DNA of 64,000 bases, taken from NCBI RefSeq assembly GCF_040869045.1, contig NC_090319.1, forward strand, positions 235,779,832-235,843,831, read 5' to 3'. Shown one piece after another: positions 11,118 through 21,641 of this stretch. Made by a program: the position numbers and the translations under genes. How positions within the stretch are numbered: position 1 is the first letter of the stretch; each line of letters opens with the position of its first letter. Source of the DNA: Eurosta solidaginis (Eukaryota > Arthropoda > Insecta > Diptera > Tephritidae). The notes below the pieces were generated by a model, which saw nothing but the letters and a program-made list of their open reading frames with translations, did no database searches and was not told where the DNA came from.

Positions 11118-13899
11118 TGAATATGGTTCTATATGGTGGTTATGGGATAGCGCCGCTGCGCAAGGGAGAGAATTTTCCACTTAAATAAAATAACAACACT
11201 GCACTTTAAATACAATGGCACTTCATGAGCTTTAATATGAACTTTATTTAGCTTTAAATCACTTGTACGACAACTTGTATTGACAAATATAATTGCGATG
11301 CGGACGCGGCGGTAGTTAAAGACAACTAACTCAATTTATCTGAAGGGAAGAACAACTAGAGCGGCTTTTGACCGCTTACGATTTTGAAAGGACCGTTACG
11401 TGACTCTCTTATACATTTTTTTATATAGGAAAAATATGAAAGGGTAGGGTTGCCGTCCGCACGCAATTTATACATAAATACAAGGGATTAAATTAATTGA
11501 GACTCATGTCTTCAACATGGCGGCCCGCCTGCGCCGTTACGCGGTGAAGCAGCTTCTGCAATTTCTCCCTTGTGGTCACTGCCTGGTTGAGCTTTAAATG
11601 CTGATGGTGGCTGCGGGTGGAGGGATCGTGTATCTTCTATCTGGGCTGTTGATGGGAGTGTGTCGTTCGTGACGAGATGAGAAGTAGGGATCTCTGCGTC
11701 GGGAAGTAAGCATAACTTTATTATGTTACGCGTGACAGTCCCTGCCTGCGTGCGAATATCAGCAACGCGGGTATTTTTGTCACGACCGGGATGGAGTTTT
11801 ACAATGCGTCCGAGTCTCCATTCATTTGGGGGGAGTAAGTCATCTTTGATGACCACGAGATCTCCTTCCTTGACATTGGGTTGTTGGTGCTTCCACTTAT
11901 GCCTTTTGTGAAGTTCCTTGAGATACTCGCTTTTCCATCGGATACTAAATTGCTGATGAATGGCTCTCAACTTCTGCCACTTATGAGTGAGGGACAGGTT
12001 GTCAGCGTTGGGCTCGGGTATAGAGAGCAGGGGGGCCCCACGCAGAAAATGGCCGGGTGTTAAGGCCAGGAGGTCACTGGGGTCCTGAGACATGGGGGAG
12101 ATCGGTCTTGAGTTGAGAACCGCTTCGATGCGAACGAGAAGGGTGGTGAATTCTTCGAAGGTAAACTTGGTATTCCCTGCGGTCTTCGTGAGGTGTATTT
12201 TGAAACTCTTGACGGCAGCTTCCCAGAGACCGCCCATGTGAGGTGCATATGGAGGGATAAAGTGCCAAGAGAAGCCATGGGTCATGTATTTGTGAGAAAT
12301 TTCGTTCGCGGTTTCTTGAAGAAATTGAGAGAATCCCTTTTTCAAGCTTCGGTTAGCTCCTACAAACGTTTTTCCGTTGTCTGACATAATTTTTGAGTGG
12401 AGACCACGGCGTCCGACGAATCGGGCAAAGGCCGCCTTGAATGCTTCTGTGGTCAAGTCGGAGCACAATTCCAGATACACGGCTTTGGTGGAGAAACATA
12501 CAAATACACACACATACGCCTTGGAGTAGGGAGCCCGACGTAGTGTGGATGTTTTAACCGAGAATGGTCCAGCAAAATCAACACCTGTGGTGTGAAAGGG
12601 AAGTGAGTAGGTACATCGCTCAGGGGGGAGTGCGGCCATAATCTGTGTGCGCATTTTTTGTTTGTAAATGGTGCACGTCTTACAATGCAATATGCATTTC
12701 TTTAGCTTTTGTTTCAACCGGGGAATAAAATATTCTTGTTGTACCATCCGAACCATTAACTGCTTTTCAGCATGCAGCATTTCTTGATGGAGAAAAGTGA
12801 GCAGCAGCGAACAGAATTTTGAGTTCTCTGGAAGAATAATAGGGAAGCGTTCATTACGACTGAGGTCAGCTCGGGATAGACGGCCATCGACTCGCATGAC
12901 TCCAAATCGATCCAACATCGGGTTTAAGGTGAGCAAGGAGCTCTTGTTACTGACGGGGGTTGATGCTTGTAGTGACTGCATCTCACGTGGGTAATGAATG
13001 GTTTGCGTTTGAGTGATAAGACGCATTTTCACTTGCTTTACTTCGCTATGAGTCAATTTCAGGGACGTAGGAATTGCCCGTTTCCTCGAATTGTTAATAA
13101 ATCTGTACACATATGCCATAACGCGAAGTGCTCTAGGGAGGGAAGAGAAGCTTTCGAGAGGATCAACATATTCCACGGTATGAAATGATTCAACGCGGCG
13201 CTGTTCAGGTGGAGAAGGATAAATTGACAAGGTTTTCGGCCACACTGAAGGGAGTTTTTGTAGCCATTCCGGGCCTTTCCACCATAAATCGGACATCGAG
13301 AGTTCTTGTGGATTACAACCACGGGTACCGAGGTCGGCGGGGTTATCGCCACTCGCAACATGTCGCCAGGTAGCGTTGCTCACATGATCGAGAATGAGAG
13401 AGATCCTGTTGGCCACGTAAGTTTTCCAGGTGTGAGGCGGTTTCTCTAGCCAAGCTAACACAATAGAGGAGTCTGACCAGAGAAAGAGTTCGCCTGACTG
13501 TAATTGTAGCTCCGACTGAATTTGCTTGACCAGCTTTGAGAGTAATACGGCTCCGCAGAGTTCGAGTCGTGGGAGGCTGACCGTTTGCAGGGGTGCTACT
13601 TTACTCTTCGCTACGAGTAGGTGGGACGAGAAGGAGGTTTCATTTTGTTGAACGCGGAGATATACACAGGCACAGTATGCTTTTTCCGAAGCGTCTGAGA
13701 AGCCGTGCAGTTGGACGTGCCGGTTTGGGGAGAATCGGACCCATCGGGGTATGGTAATTTGATTGATTGCGGGGAGGTTGTTGCGCACCGTTGTCCATTT
13801 GTGAAGTGCGCCGGGTTTAACGTCTTCATCCCAATCAGTTCCTTCCATCCACAGCTGTTGAAGGAGCATTTTCGCAGTGATCATTATTGGCGTTAGCCA
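11118..13899 (-). mobile_element. 5'-truncated BEL/Pao element (BEL copy 2) inside LINE RT
   Basis: Minus-strand BEL/Pao fragment that lacks its 5' LTR, gag, protease and most of the RT. It begins at the block reading [10 protein letters not shown], equivalent to the end of the RT connection, and keeps RNase H, integrase, DUF5641 tail and 3' LTR. The integrase side has no stop codons, so it is much younger than BEL copy 1. Its 3' LTR end abuts LINE sequence reading AAGGGGTACC, and the other junction follows AAACAAGGG. A shared AAGGG is compatible with a target duplication, or with microhomology-mediated truncation. Confidence 0.8.
11119..11517 (-). repeat. 3' LTR of BEL copy 2
   Basis: On the minus strand it begins TGTTGAAGACATGAG, directly after a GC-rich stretch. 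It overlaps the pol stop codon by a few bases and runs to about ATATTCA, where LINE RT sequence resumes. It contains ATAAAAAAATG and AATAAA-type stretches consistent with promoter and polyadenylation signals. Boundaries are inferred from TG/CA termini and the LINE junction; no second LTR is available to test them. Confidence 0.55.
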
Positions 13900-14589
13900 C
13901 CCTTGTTTAATTCTCCTTGGTTTTGATGCTTCATTTCTAAATTGCACCGATGCCTGCCGACCACCCAGATAATTTGCGGTCCACCTTTTAAGACATGGGG
14001 GAAGGGTAGGCCCTTCCAGGTCCTGCAGTAACGAGCCATGGTTGACCGTATCGAAAGCTTTTGATAGGTCCAGCGCTACGAGTACTGTTCTATGGTGGGG
14101 GTATTGATTTAAACCGCAATTTATCTGGGTGCTAATGGCATTTAGCGCGGTGGTAGTGCTATGGAGTTTTCTGAAGCCATGCTGATGAGGGGCTAGCTGC
14201 AAATTTGCTTGGAAATAAGGGAGAAAAATGGCTTCAAGCGTCTTTGCCACTGGCGATAGGAGAGATATCGGACGATACGACTCACCTATGTTAGCTGGTT
14301 TCCCAGGCTTTAGTAGCGGGACCATCTTGGCCATTTTCCATTTCTCAGGTATGACAAAGGTGGAAAGAGACAGATTGAAGATATGCGCCAAATATTTGAA
14401 ACCCTCTTTCCCTAGGCTTTTAAGCATCGGCATGGCTATGCCGTCTGGGACCACTGCTTTGGATGGTTTAGCACGACCAATGGCGTCCTCAACCTCTTTA
14501 GCGGTGATGGTGATTGGTGACGCGCTGAATTTGTGTTTATGTGCGTGTCTATTGGCTCTCCGTCTATCTCTGTCGACCGTAGGATGCAT
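11512..14589 (-). CDS. Chimeric ORF: LINE reverse transcriptase N-half fused to BEL/Pao RNase H-integrase
   Basis: A continuous 1025-codon frame made from two element classes. Residues 1-230 are [39 protein letters not shown], and the catalytic strand [16 protein letters not shown]. At about residue 230 (13,899-13,902) the sequence changes from RRIKQG to [10 protein letters not shown] of BEL/Pao pol. It continues through RNase H ([40 protein letters not shown]), the zinc-binding [11 protein letters not shown], and the integrase core with Asp in GVDFAGPF, Asp in SDNGKTFVG and Glu in [10 protein letters not shown]. It ends with the DUF5641-like tail ([20 protein letters not shown]) and a Pro-rich end. 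The LINE RT lacks its YADD half, so RT activity is not expected, while the integrase part looks intact. The Met at 14,589 is internal to the original LINE ORF. The BEL half has its own 3' LTR. Confidence 0.85.
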   Translation of the reverse strand: MHPTVDRDRRRANRHAHKHKFSASPITITAKEVEDAIGRAKPSKAVVPDGIAMPMLKSLGKEGFKYLAHIFNLSLSTFVIPEKWKMAKMVPLLKPGKPANIGESYRPISLLSPVAKTLEAIFLPYFQANLQLAPHQHGFRKLHSTTTALNAISTQINCGLNQYPHHRTVLVALDLSKAFDTVNHGSLLQDLEGPTLPPCLKRWTANYLGGRQASVQFRNEASKPRRIKQGWLTPIMITAKMLLQQLWMEGTDWDEDVKPGALHKWTTVRNNLPAINQITIPRWVRFSPNRHVQLHGFSDASEKAYCACVYLRVQQNETSFSSHLLVAKSKVAPLQTVSLPRLELCGAVLLSKLVKQIQSELQLQSGELFLWSDSSIVLAWLEKPPHTWKTYVANRISLILDHVSNATWRHVASGDNPADLGTRGCNPQELSMSDLWWKGPEWLQKLPSVWPKTLSIYPSPPEQRRVESFHTVEYVDPLESFSSLPRALRVMAYVYRFINNSRKRAIPTSLKLTHSEVKQVKMRLITQTQTIHYPREMQSLQASTPVSNKSSLLTLNPMLDRFGVMRVDGRLSRADLSRNERFPIILPENSKFCSLLLTFLHQEMLHAEKQLMVRMVQQEYFIPRLKQKLKKCILHCKTCTIYKQKMRTQIMAALPPERCTYSLPFHTTGVDFAGPFSVKTSTLRRAPYSKAYVCVFVCFSTKAVYLELCSDLTTEAFKAAFARFVGRRGLHSKIMSDNGKTFVGANRSLKKGFSQFLQETANEISHKYMTHGFSWHFIPPYAPHMGGLWEAAVKSFKIHLTKTAGNTKFTFEEFTTLLVRIEAVLNSRPISPMSQDPSDLLALTPGHFLRGAPLLSIPEPNADNLSLTHKWQKLRAIHQQFSIRWKSEYLKELHKRHKWKHQQPNVKEGDLVVIKDDLLPPNEWRLGRIVKLHPGRDKNTRVADIRTQAGTVTRNIIKLCLLPDAEIPTSHLVTNDTLPSTAQIEDTRSLHPQPPSAFKAQPGSDHKGEIAEAASPRNGAGGPPC

Positions 14590-15910
14590 TATATATTGTC
14601 GGCAGAAAGCGCTCGCGCATTTTTCGCGTCCGACAGCACTTTGTCGCCAAAGGCGATGGAAACTTTGTCTTTGGGCTTAGTCGGATTCGATAGGGACTTT
14701 ACGGTGGACCAAATTTTACCCACACCGGTAGAGAGGTTACAACCTCTTAGGTGCTCCTCCCATTTCGCCCGCTTGTGTTCATCCACAAGCAATCTGATGC
14801 GTTGGTTTATATCCCTTATTTGGTGGTCGCCTGGATCAAGCTGTCTTATAAGGTCACGTTCTCTCGCTAAGTTTGCGGCCTCCGCCGGAAAGTGGGCCGG
14901 ATTTCGGGAATTCTCCCGGCGGGAATGAAATGTGCCGAGGCGGATTTAATGACCTTACGGAAGGCACGCTCCCCTTGGCGGGCATCAGTCGGGATAGGGA
15001 GGACAGCAAAGCGGCTGCCTGTAAAGGATTTATATTCTTCCCACTTTCCTTTTTTGAAGGTTATGAAAGTGCGTTTTTCAGTGACGATGAAGTCGGCGGT
15101 ACGCTCAAGCAAAATAAGTATGGGCAGGTGGTCGGATGCCAATGTTACCATCGGCTGCCAGTTGACGCAGTTTTCGAGTTCTGCGCTCACGATTGCGATA
15201 TCTGGCGAGCTGGGACAGCTTCCTACCATACGTGTGGGGGCGTCTCCGTTTATTGTGCAGAACGTCTTTTCTTCTATTTGATCCGCCAACATCTCACCCC
15301 TACTGTCCGCGCGCAAGTTTGAATGCCATAGATCATGATGGGCATTGAAATCACCTAAGATAATGCGATTGTTGCCAGTGAGTAAGGGCCTGATATTAGG
15401 GCGGTATCCACTGGATCAACAGGTGGCAGGAGGGATGTAGATGTTGATGATTTCTAGGTTTGCATCGCCTGACCGGACAGATAGGGCTTGACGTTCTAAG
15501 ACATTGTCCCTGCGGTCGATGACAGGATCAAATATATAATATTGCACAGAGTGGTGTATGATAAACGCGAGACCGCCTCCATTTCCGCTCTCGCGGTCTT
15601 TCCTGTGGACGTTATACCCAGAGCAGGTCTGCAATGCAGATCTTGCTGTGACTTTAGTCTCTTGAATCGCAGCAATGCGGATGTTGTGCCGCTTCATGAA
15701 ATCGACTATCTCCGTAATCCAGGACGCAATTGCTGTTGTGGGCCTGGGACTGGGCGTCCTTGGGCAAGCATTGGGGTACCCGGATGATTTGGGTTTGCGA
15801 CCTGGCAACATGGCGCGATGAAACCCGTCGGGGGTTGCCGTCGCGGAGCCCAGAACATCTGGGAAAGTGGCACCACCCAAGGCAGGAGCTGCATTGGGCG
15901 GATGTCGCAA
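14590..15910 (-). pseudogene. LINE endonuclease and linker, frameshifted
   Basis: Remnant of the LINE ORF upstream of the RT. 15,910-15,416 holds the APE-type endonuclease start (IRIAAIQETKV, then GGGLAFIIHHSVQY) and later IINIYIPP. Near 15,390-15,310 other frames contain the region equivalent to LGDFNAHHD. 15,316-14,867 has the C-terminal part with SSPDIAIVSAEL and the catalytic SDH in LASDHLPILI. 14,792-14,589 is the linker to the RT. At least three frame changes separate these pieces, including one just before the chimeric ORF. Confidence 0.8.
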
Positions 15911-16096
15911 ACCTATATATTCTGTCCTGGTAGACGGTGCAAACGGAGGTAGGGACTAAGAGTCTGTTTCCCTGACCTGCACGATTGCTGCCGGAAAAGA
16001 GAGAGGGAGAAGACGGGGGCAGGGGCTGATGCTCAACATTGCTACCAACTCTACTACGAAGGTAGTAGTTATGAGTGGTATCAGCTGTTTGAGTTG

Positions 16097-16570
16097 TTAG
16101 CGCCGTGGGGCGCGAGCAGCAGCGGGTACTTGTTGTGGCTTGCTGAGCAGCGGGGCTGCTGGAGGGTAGTGGGGGGCGCTAAGGCGTAGACTACGGGACG
16201 CCCTTGGGCGTGAACAGCAAGGAGCCACAAAAGATTTATAAAAGTTAAGTGGACGACGGGTTTTGGGATCAAGCCCAGAACAACCTATCCGATGCAACCA
16301 TCCCTTGCACGAGACACACTGAACAGAGTATGACCGTCCTAAAAAGATTCTTTTCCCGCAGATGCAGCAAAACCATTTCTCAGGACCGGGGCCAGGAGAC
16401 GGACCCGGATTGGATTCGATGCCTTCCGGGAGTAAGAGAATATAGAGCAGTCCTGCTGCAAGGAGCTGCTGGGAGGATGACAATTTGTGGGAGGGACGAA
16501 ACAAATTAGATGGGGTCACACTGAAATGACAGTCCTTGGTCGGGAAAAATCCCGAGTCGCTCCGGTACAT
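16097..16570 (-). CDS. LINE N-terminal ORF with 2A-like motif and PHD-type zinc finger
   Basis: First ORF of the LINE, 158 codons from the Met at 16,570. An upstream in-frame Met lies in BEL sequence beyond the LINE 5' end, so I rejected that start. Residues 36-49 are hydrophobic and lead into GIESNPGP at residues 50-57 (16,423-16,400). This matches the 2A ribosome-skipping consensus (D-x-E-x-N-P-G-P) except for Gly in place of the first Asp. Directly after is a cysteine-rich finger, WFCCICGK...C..C...H...C...CC, resembling a PHD finger. The C-terminus is Ala/Pro/Arg-rich and ends at a stop before the endonuclease frame. 2A-like peptides at the start of non-LTR ORFs are known; activity here is inferred. 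Confidence 0.7.
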   Translation of the reverse strand: MYRSDSGFFPTKDCHFSVTPSNLFRPSHKLSSSQQLLAAGLLYILLLPEGIESNPGPSPGPGPEKWFCCICGKRIFLGRSYSVQCVSCKGWLHRIGCSGLDPKTRRPLNFYKSFVAPCCSRPRASRSLRLSAPHYPPAAPLLSKPQQVPAAARAPRR

Positions 16571-16592
16571 AGAATCGACTGCCTTGGGAAGC

Positions 16593-16702
16593 GCTCTGAT
16601 AACCGTGTGCGTGTTATTGATGTCCATACAACCAAGGGACAAATAACTAGACCAATTACGAAATTGGTACTCCTTCCGTCCCACGACAAAGAGGATTAAA
16701 GA
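16593..16702 (+). pseudogene. pol: BEL/Pao copy 1 Pol C-terminal end after LINE insertion
   Basis: The plus-strand frame reading NRVRVIDVHTTKGQITRP then ITKLVLLP is the expected end of the DUF5641-like tail that broke off at 9862 after MGRIVNVYPG. Its position immediately beyond the LINE 5' end shows both halves belong to one element. The frame closes with TAA near 16,700. The repeated GCTCTG at 9857-9862 and about 16,592 flanks the LINE. Confidence 0.85.
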
Positions 16703-17130
16703 TAAGGGGCCAAATTCCGCCGAAAAAACAAAATTCTATTTCCCCCGACTACCTAAAATCAGAGGCCCACGGTTGGTGATAGCATAGAAAGCATATTAAG
16801 GAACCCGCGTCTTCGTGTCTCTCTATCCCTAAGCCTGCGTTTCTCCCGAGCCATATATTATAATCAACCCCCCGGTCTCGTGATGGTGTGAGTCTACCGG
16901 AGGGGAATCCTAAAACTTACTACGCGATGGCAATGGGGAAAGGGAGCGCGAGACATAAAGACGCGTTCAAACACGCGCCGTGATACCCCGCTATCCCTAA
17001 GCTTGTGTTTTCCCATGAGGCCCTAATTATAATCAACCCCCCGGTCTCATGCTGGTGCGATTCTACCATGAGAGCTTATCAAAAGCTCGCAAAACCAACA
17101 GGCAAAACTTAGGCTTCATAATAACACTAA
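16703..17130. repeat. Two direct repeat units of about 165 bp spacing
   Basis: The block reading CTATCCCTAAGC, then a T/G-rich stretch, then AATCAACCCCCCGGTCTC and a TCTACC end occurs at about 16,828-16,905 and again at 16,992-17,075. The copies are imperfect (roughly 80 percent identical by eye). No ORF is convincing. It may be the 3' UTR of BEL copy 1 or an unrelated minor repeat. Confidence 0.6.
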
Positions 17131-18630
17131 CCGCCCCTTGAAGAAACCATCCCACAAGTCACTCGCTCACCCAGAGCGAGGACACCAGAAAACACCCAAA
17201 TTCACTCACTCCCCCGAGCGAGGACGCCAGAACCAGGACGCAGATCTTCTATCTGCAACAGAACATAAACGCACTCGGCCAGAGGCACAAGGCCAACATA
17301 ATTCATCAAATTTCTCATACCAGAATCTTGAAATAACTATTAAAAACAAACAAAGCAAAGCTTTACAGAAATGGACATTGAGCTTACAAGATGCTGATTT
17401 CTCGATTAATTTTCCTTTTTTTTTTTCTCAGACATTATGTCAACGCTTATTTTGTAAACGTACTTAACGTTAGTTTTAAATAGCACTTCAGCCAGCCTTT
17501 TTTGAAAATTGGGAGCCAAGAAAATATTCAAATGCCATACCTCACGACGATTGAAACGTTCACATTTGAAAGTATTTTCTGTTTGTAATTTAAGGCATCG
17601 TAGAAAGAAAAAAAAATGTACCTAAAATGTAGATATTCTTGAATAATCATTTACGATTCATAACTCGAAACGCTTTATTCAAACCTGATGTCACTGTAAA
17701 AGTGAACTTTAGTCGTTTTAGAATAATACTCGACTCCTCCCACAGTCATTTGCAGACAACATTCGTGAACATGGTTTCCAACAAGTGTAAAACCAATTAT
17801 TCAATCAACAAGGATAGTCAGAAAAGATTCAGAAAAATGAATGGAAAATGATTAAAGAGTTTCAATCACCTAAAGGAACCACATAGATTCAAATAGGATT
17901 CCACCATATGATTGGAAAAGTCCATATGTTCAATTCTTTTAAAAACATTCTAAATATTCATATCTGACTATCCCTGTTGTTAAATTATATGATAACTCAT
18001 TTTTTACTCAATATTCAAATGTAGGCTGAGTCAATCCCAATGCAAGGGCTATTCACCTACATGCTGAGTGGGCAATAGCTCTGAAATGCTGAATTGGATT
18101 AAGAAATAGGCTAAATAGGGATTACTCATATTGACGAACGGATTGACGGATTCGCAGTTAAGATCATCCGAAACACCCACGCCCTCAAAGAGGGACACCC
18201 ACTCTTTTCGCTAAATCACGCTATGCACTTCCTCAAATGCCCGCGACCCACAATAAAATAAAACTGGCAACACGCATCGTCATTCGCATAATGTTGCACA
18301 TAGATGTTCTGAAGGGTACAGACACCAAGGAACCGTGCACTTTCGAAAACCTATGAACATGCGAAACCTAAACCAATTCAAAATCCTTATCAATTCGTGA
18401 AATATTTAATAGAAAGCGAATTCTTTCCCCCAAAACCTGTTGGCATGTGCAAATGTCTTATCACTACTAAAATACTACTAAAATTTTCCCGATTGATTAA
18501 GTCGTTACATATTTTTGGACTATTTAGTTGATTACGAATGCGAATATAAACCCACAATTAAAAAAATCGTTTCGTAATTTCACATAAGTAAAAAAAAAAT
18601 TTTTTTTGGAAGTGGGAAAAAGTTCCCTAA
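17131..18630. other. Unassigned 1.5 kb, with a short repeated peptide-like block
   Basis: Nothing recognisable over most of this stretch. At 17,155-17,245 the unit CACTC-N-CCC-GAGCGAGGAC-CCAGAA occurs two times inside a 109-codon frame of low-complexity composition. The remainder is AT-rich without motifs. I see no tRNA, TIR or RT signature. Confidence 0.3.
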
Positions 18631-18636
18631 CCTTGA

Positions 18637-18862
18637 GCAGTATCCGGTACCCCTTACCACTGGTGGGGGAAGTGCCAGACTTACAAAAGGTCGTTGAAAG
18701 CGGGAGTGCATCCCACCGGTGGATACTTCCCTTACCTCGGACAGTATCTGATACCCCTTACCACTGGTGGGGGGAAGTGCCAGACTTGAACGTGGCCTTA
18801 ACAAACAAAACAAAATACATCACCCAGTATCTGCCACCCCTTACCACTGGTGGGGGGAAGTA
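18637..18862 (+). repeat. Three copies of a hairpin-containing motif
   Basis: CAGTATC, then a variable TG/CG, then ACCCCTTACCACTGGTGGGG and GAAGT occurs at about 18,638-18,676, 18,741-18,780 and 18,825-18,862. The core CCAC-TG-GTGG is self-complementary, so each unit can form a short hairpin. Spacing is irregular (about 103 and 84 bp), which is unlike a simple satellite. Confidence 0.7.
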
Positions 18863-19097
18863 GCAAACTGACGCAAAGTTTTCCCTACCTACGCAAGTCC
18901 TCTTGAATTTTGTAACTGAAACTCTAGAGCCTTGTGGCGGCAAATGGCACTGAGAACCAGACTTAAGGCGTATGTATTTATATAAAAAGGACTAACGCAG
19001 GGTCATACATAGACATCAAGCTCCATAAAGTGAGGAAGTCTGCATAGAAAAGTTAAAAAGGTTATTTTGTATTCGCACTACATTAAATCTCTGTTAT

Positions 19098-19474
19098 ATG
19101 TTAGATGACGAAAACCATGAACCACCCATACCTGCTACGATTATAAAACGTAAAATTGAGGACAGCAGTGAACCGGCAAAGCGCCCTACTCTAGAGCCGT
19201 CAACTAGTAAACTGGATGATGTGCAAGTAACAATGCTGCAAATTTATACGCTGAAATGGCTGAATCCATACTTGAAGATGAGGATTGGGAAGACATACCT
19301 CCACTGCCAGTGACAACAGCAGCATTGTCATCGGTATCTACATCTACTACCCAATCAATTAATCAAACAACATCGCGATTCATTTTTTCAACAAGCAGCA
19401 AAGATAAAAGCCAATATCGTTGTTTAAATTATTTTAAAGTTCACATTTTAATAAATTTAAGTTTACAATTTTAA
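19098..19474 (+). pseudogene. Degenerate acidic ORF of unknown origin
   Basis: Two overlapping frames look like one broken coding region. The first (19,098-19,310) opens with an acidic/basic stretch containing TIIKRKIEDSSEPAKRP. The second (19,256-19,474) contains SILEDEDWEDIPPLP followed by a Ser/Thr-rich tail. A single frameshift near 19,235-19,255 would join them. Composition is more protein-like than its AT-rich surroundings, but I recognise no domain. Confidence 0.3.
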
Positions 19475-20928
19475 TGGCCGAAAGTTGTTGAAATTTACAG
19501 CTTTTAATTCAACATTACAAAATTATACTATTACAGAACAAAATAAAAACCCTTTTTCTTTTTTGTGCATTCATTTCCCATGGTTCGGGTTTTTTGGCGG
19601 AGGGGGGGGGGGGGGGGGGGGGGCGACTTGTTGTTTTCAACAACAAACATCAACAACAGTCATGAGTAAAGGTGCGGTACACAACAAGCCGAGTCCCGAA
19701 ATGAGAAACAAAATTAACTTTTCTACGGCACTAGTGCGCCAGTTAGCAAGACAAAATTACATAATGTATATACATTCGCATGCTACAAATTCACCACATC
19801 AGCTCTATCAAAAAAAGAAACACGCGACAGGGTAGCAGATGGGTACGTAACATTCAGCATAATGGTAACTGCATATATAAAGCGCCGTGAAAAGCTTCAC
19901 AAAGCTGGAAATTCATACCAGGCGACAGCAAATAACACAATTCTGCTTGGTGAAATGGTATTTAATATTCAACCACCTAGACTTGTTCAACCCCTTCATA
20001 TCAGTACATGCACCCTGCATGACTAGTCATTTTACGGTCATAGGTTATATTCATAGTCACATTTGCATGGGCGTGATTAGGTTTTGTGAACTAATTTTGC
20101 GCAGGGCAGTTGGTGGATCTTCGAATTCAGTGGCGATTTTCGCTGTTCGTCATGAGGTTTCGCACACTATTAAACGCATCAATCCGTTGGCTTTTCACAC
20201 TTCTCTGAAAAACAAATTCTTCGCTTCTAAGCACCGCAAAGACAGTGATTAGGGTGAACCGCCCCACATAATGAAATATCTACTGACTAACTTAAATACG
20301 CAATGACTTGAGTGGGTGGCTTGGAATCCCGTCCGTTCCGACCTCCCACGCTTGTCACCAAAACAAGCAATTTTGCGCGGGGGGCTGGGAACCACGTCCG
20401 TTCTAACCTCCCACACACCGCAATCTTACTGATTTTGTCAACTATGCATCAGCTGCTCGAAATCACGTCCATTCCGACAGCACTAACTGATAATATCATA
20501 CATTATTTACAAATATTTGCACTGTAGCGAAAACGCGCCTCACCCAACCAACCTCACGGCCACTCGCCCTGGCACCTCAATAAGATGCCACACCTCCTCC
20601 AACAAAAAAGGCAGTCGCACGAGAGCAACACGATATGTTAGACGCTGGAACGGAGACCTCGGCCTCTTCGTCCAGTACTATTGACCTTCTACGTCATATT
20701 ATTTTATTGGGCCTATATATCTAAGAATTACGTATAGACCAATGGCAAGAAATATGCACTTATATCTGTTCATAACCGCTAACTTTTCATCCTAGCTTAG
20801 GTGGCATGCTGAGCAAGTCGGGAAGGATTCCCGGCCATCCGCGACGCTGGCGAATTCTTCATCTAGATTAAGTTTAGTTTGTAAGGTATTTCTTTTTTTC
20901 CTCGTTCTATTTCAGCGGCCGGAGGTCA
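19475..20928. other. Unassigned 1.45 kb with a 22-G homopolymer
   Basis: A run of 22 G occupies 19,602-19,623 after GGCGGA. ORFs crossing it encode poly-Gly and are rejected. At about 20,315-20,480 a GC-rich unit containing CCGTCCGTTCCGACCTCCCAC occurs about three times with roughly 65 bp spacing and increasing divergence. Otherwise nothing is recognised. Confidence 0.4.
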
Positions 20929-21123
20929 TTGGCGGAAAACGATGTTGCGTATCGCAAGGGGGCCGGCATACCCGAGTCTAACTTCGCGAATCACATGGTC
21001 GAGAATGAATGTTCCCCAGCAAACATCAAAAAAACAGTTCGGGCTTTTCTCATACAAGCAAAAGGCCGACATCTCAGCGTACTCGAAAACATGGAAATCT
21101 ACACTGAAAGAAAAGACTGGTAA
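20929..21123 (+). pseudogene. Penelope-like endonuclease C-terminal remnant
   Basis: A 64-codon frame containing SNFANHMVEN, then a spacer, then LIQAKGRHLSVLENMEIY. This matches the end of the GIY-YIG endonuclease of Penelope-like elements, where an FAxH block is followed by a KG-x-x-L-x-x-LE-x-x-EIY block. The upstream part of the element is missing. It may pair with the Penelope terminal region at 22,860-23,190, but they are not contiguous. Called from motif spacing only. Confidence 0.6.
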
Positions 21124-21273
21124 AATATCTGTAAATTTTTATCCATCGCAACAAGATGTTGAATCAACTGCTCACAAATCGTTGATTCATAATTGACCGT
21201 TTTAGTAGTCAAATGAACAAAAAAAGTTGTTGCGACGGGTTTGTATGGAAGCACCTCTGTTGCCATATAAATA

Positions 21274-21632
21274 TGTAAATAAACGTAAGGCGCGATAACA
21301 TCCGAAGAGATTTTAGGCCGAACTTCTCTTCCAATTTGCGTCGTGCTCCTTTTTAATTTTTTCTTACAAATTTGCGGGACGGGAACTACTTGTTTTATGC
21401 CGACTCCGAACGACATCTGCAAGGCATATGAATTTTCACTGAGAGCATTTCATGGCAGAAATACACTCGGAGTGATAGCCGACCAATACCGAGGAGCGAC
21501 TCCGCTTAGAAAATTTTATTCTAATTGAAAAATCTTGTTTCTAAAATTGTGATGTTGCTTTGCCCAGGGTGTGAACCCATGATCTTCGGTGTGGTAGGCG
21601 GAGCACGCTACCATCACACAACGGCGGCCGCC
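21274..21632 (-). repeat. tRNA-derived SINE, copy 1
   Basis: Minus-strand member of the SINE family also seen at 36,851-37,217 and 56,097-56,425. The head reads GCGGCCGCCGT..GTGTGATGGTAGCGTGC (box A region), with box B-like GGGTTCACACCC further in. The body contains the shared CTTGCAGATG and GGAGCACGACGCAAATTGG blocks. Both flanks carry ATATAAATA next to GCC (21,262-21,273 and 21,630-21,641), giving a likely target duplication of about 11 bp. Confidence 0.8.
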
Positions 21633-21641
21633 ATATAAATA

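Larger units (their letters stand above)
9863..16592 (-). mobile_element. Non-LTR retrotransposon (LOA/Jockey-superfamily LINE), near full length, interrupted
   Basis: Minus-strand LINE inserted in the BEL copy 1 integrase tail. The 5' end abuts 16,593 and the 3' end is at 9863, where its tail reads TTGCTACAACACC before GCTCTG. It encodes a zinc-finger N-terminal ORF, an APE-type endonuclease and an RT. BEL copy 2 (about 11,118-13,899) sits inside the RT, between the codons for RRIKQG and VPQGGVLSP. The same joined motif occurs at 60,405-60,440 in another copy, which confirms the site was once continuous. Several frameshifts exist outside the RT. Confidence 0.85.
1768..16702 (+). mobile_element. 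BEL/Pao LTR retrotransposon, decayed and interrupted (BEL copy 1)
   Basis: The oldest framework of the left third of the window. Order: 5' LTR (1768-2220), leader, gag (3358-4077 and 5606 onward), protease, RT, RNase H, integrase, and the DUF5641-like tail split between 9862 and 16,593. Two younger minus-strand elements sit inside it, a PLE (about 4078-5605) and a LINE (about 9863-16,592). The bases GCTCTG occur at both ends of the LINE and are a likely short target duplication. Pol carries several stops and frameshifts. I could not find the 3' LTR; sequence after 16,702 does not resemble the 5' LTR. Confidence 0.8.

Noticed and set aside
16571..16684. Upstream start (16,684) for the 2A-containing ORF
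   Set aside because: This extension lies in plus-strand BEL integrase-tail sequence beyond the LINE 5' end and is open by chance.
19485..19835. A 116-codon ORF through the poly-G tract
   Set aside because: Low-complexity Gly run from a 22-G homopolymer, with no conserved motif and likely length error.
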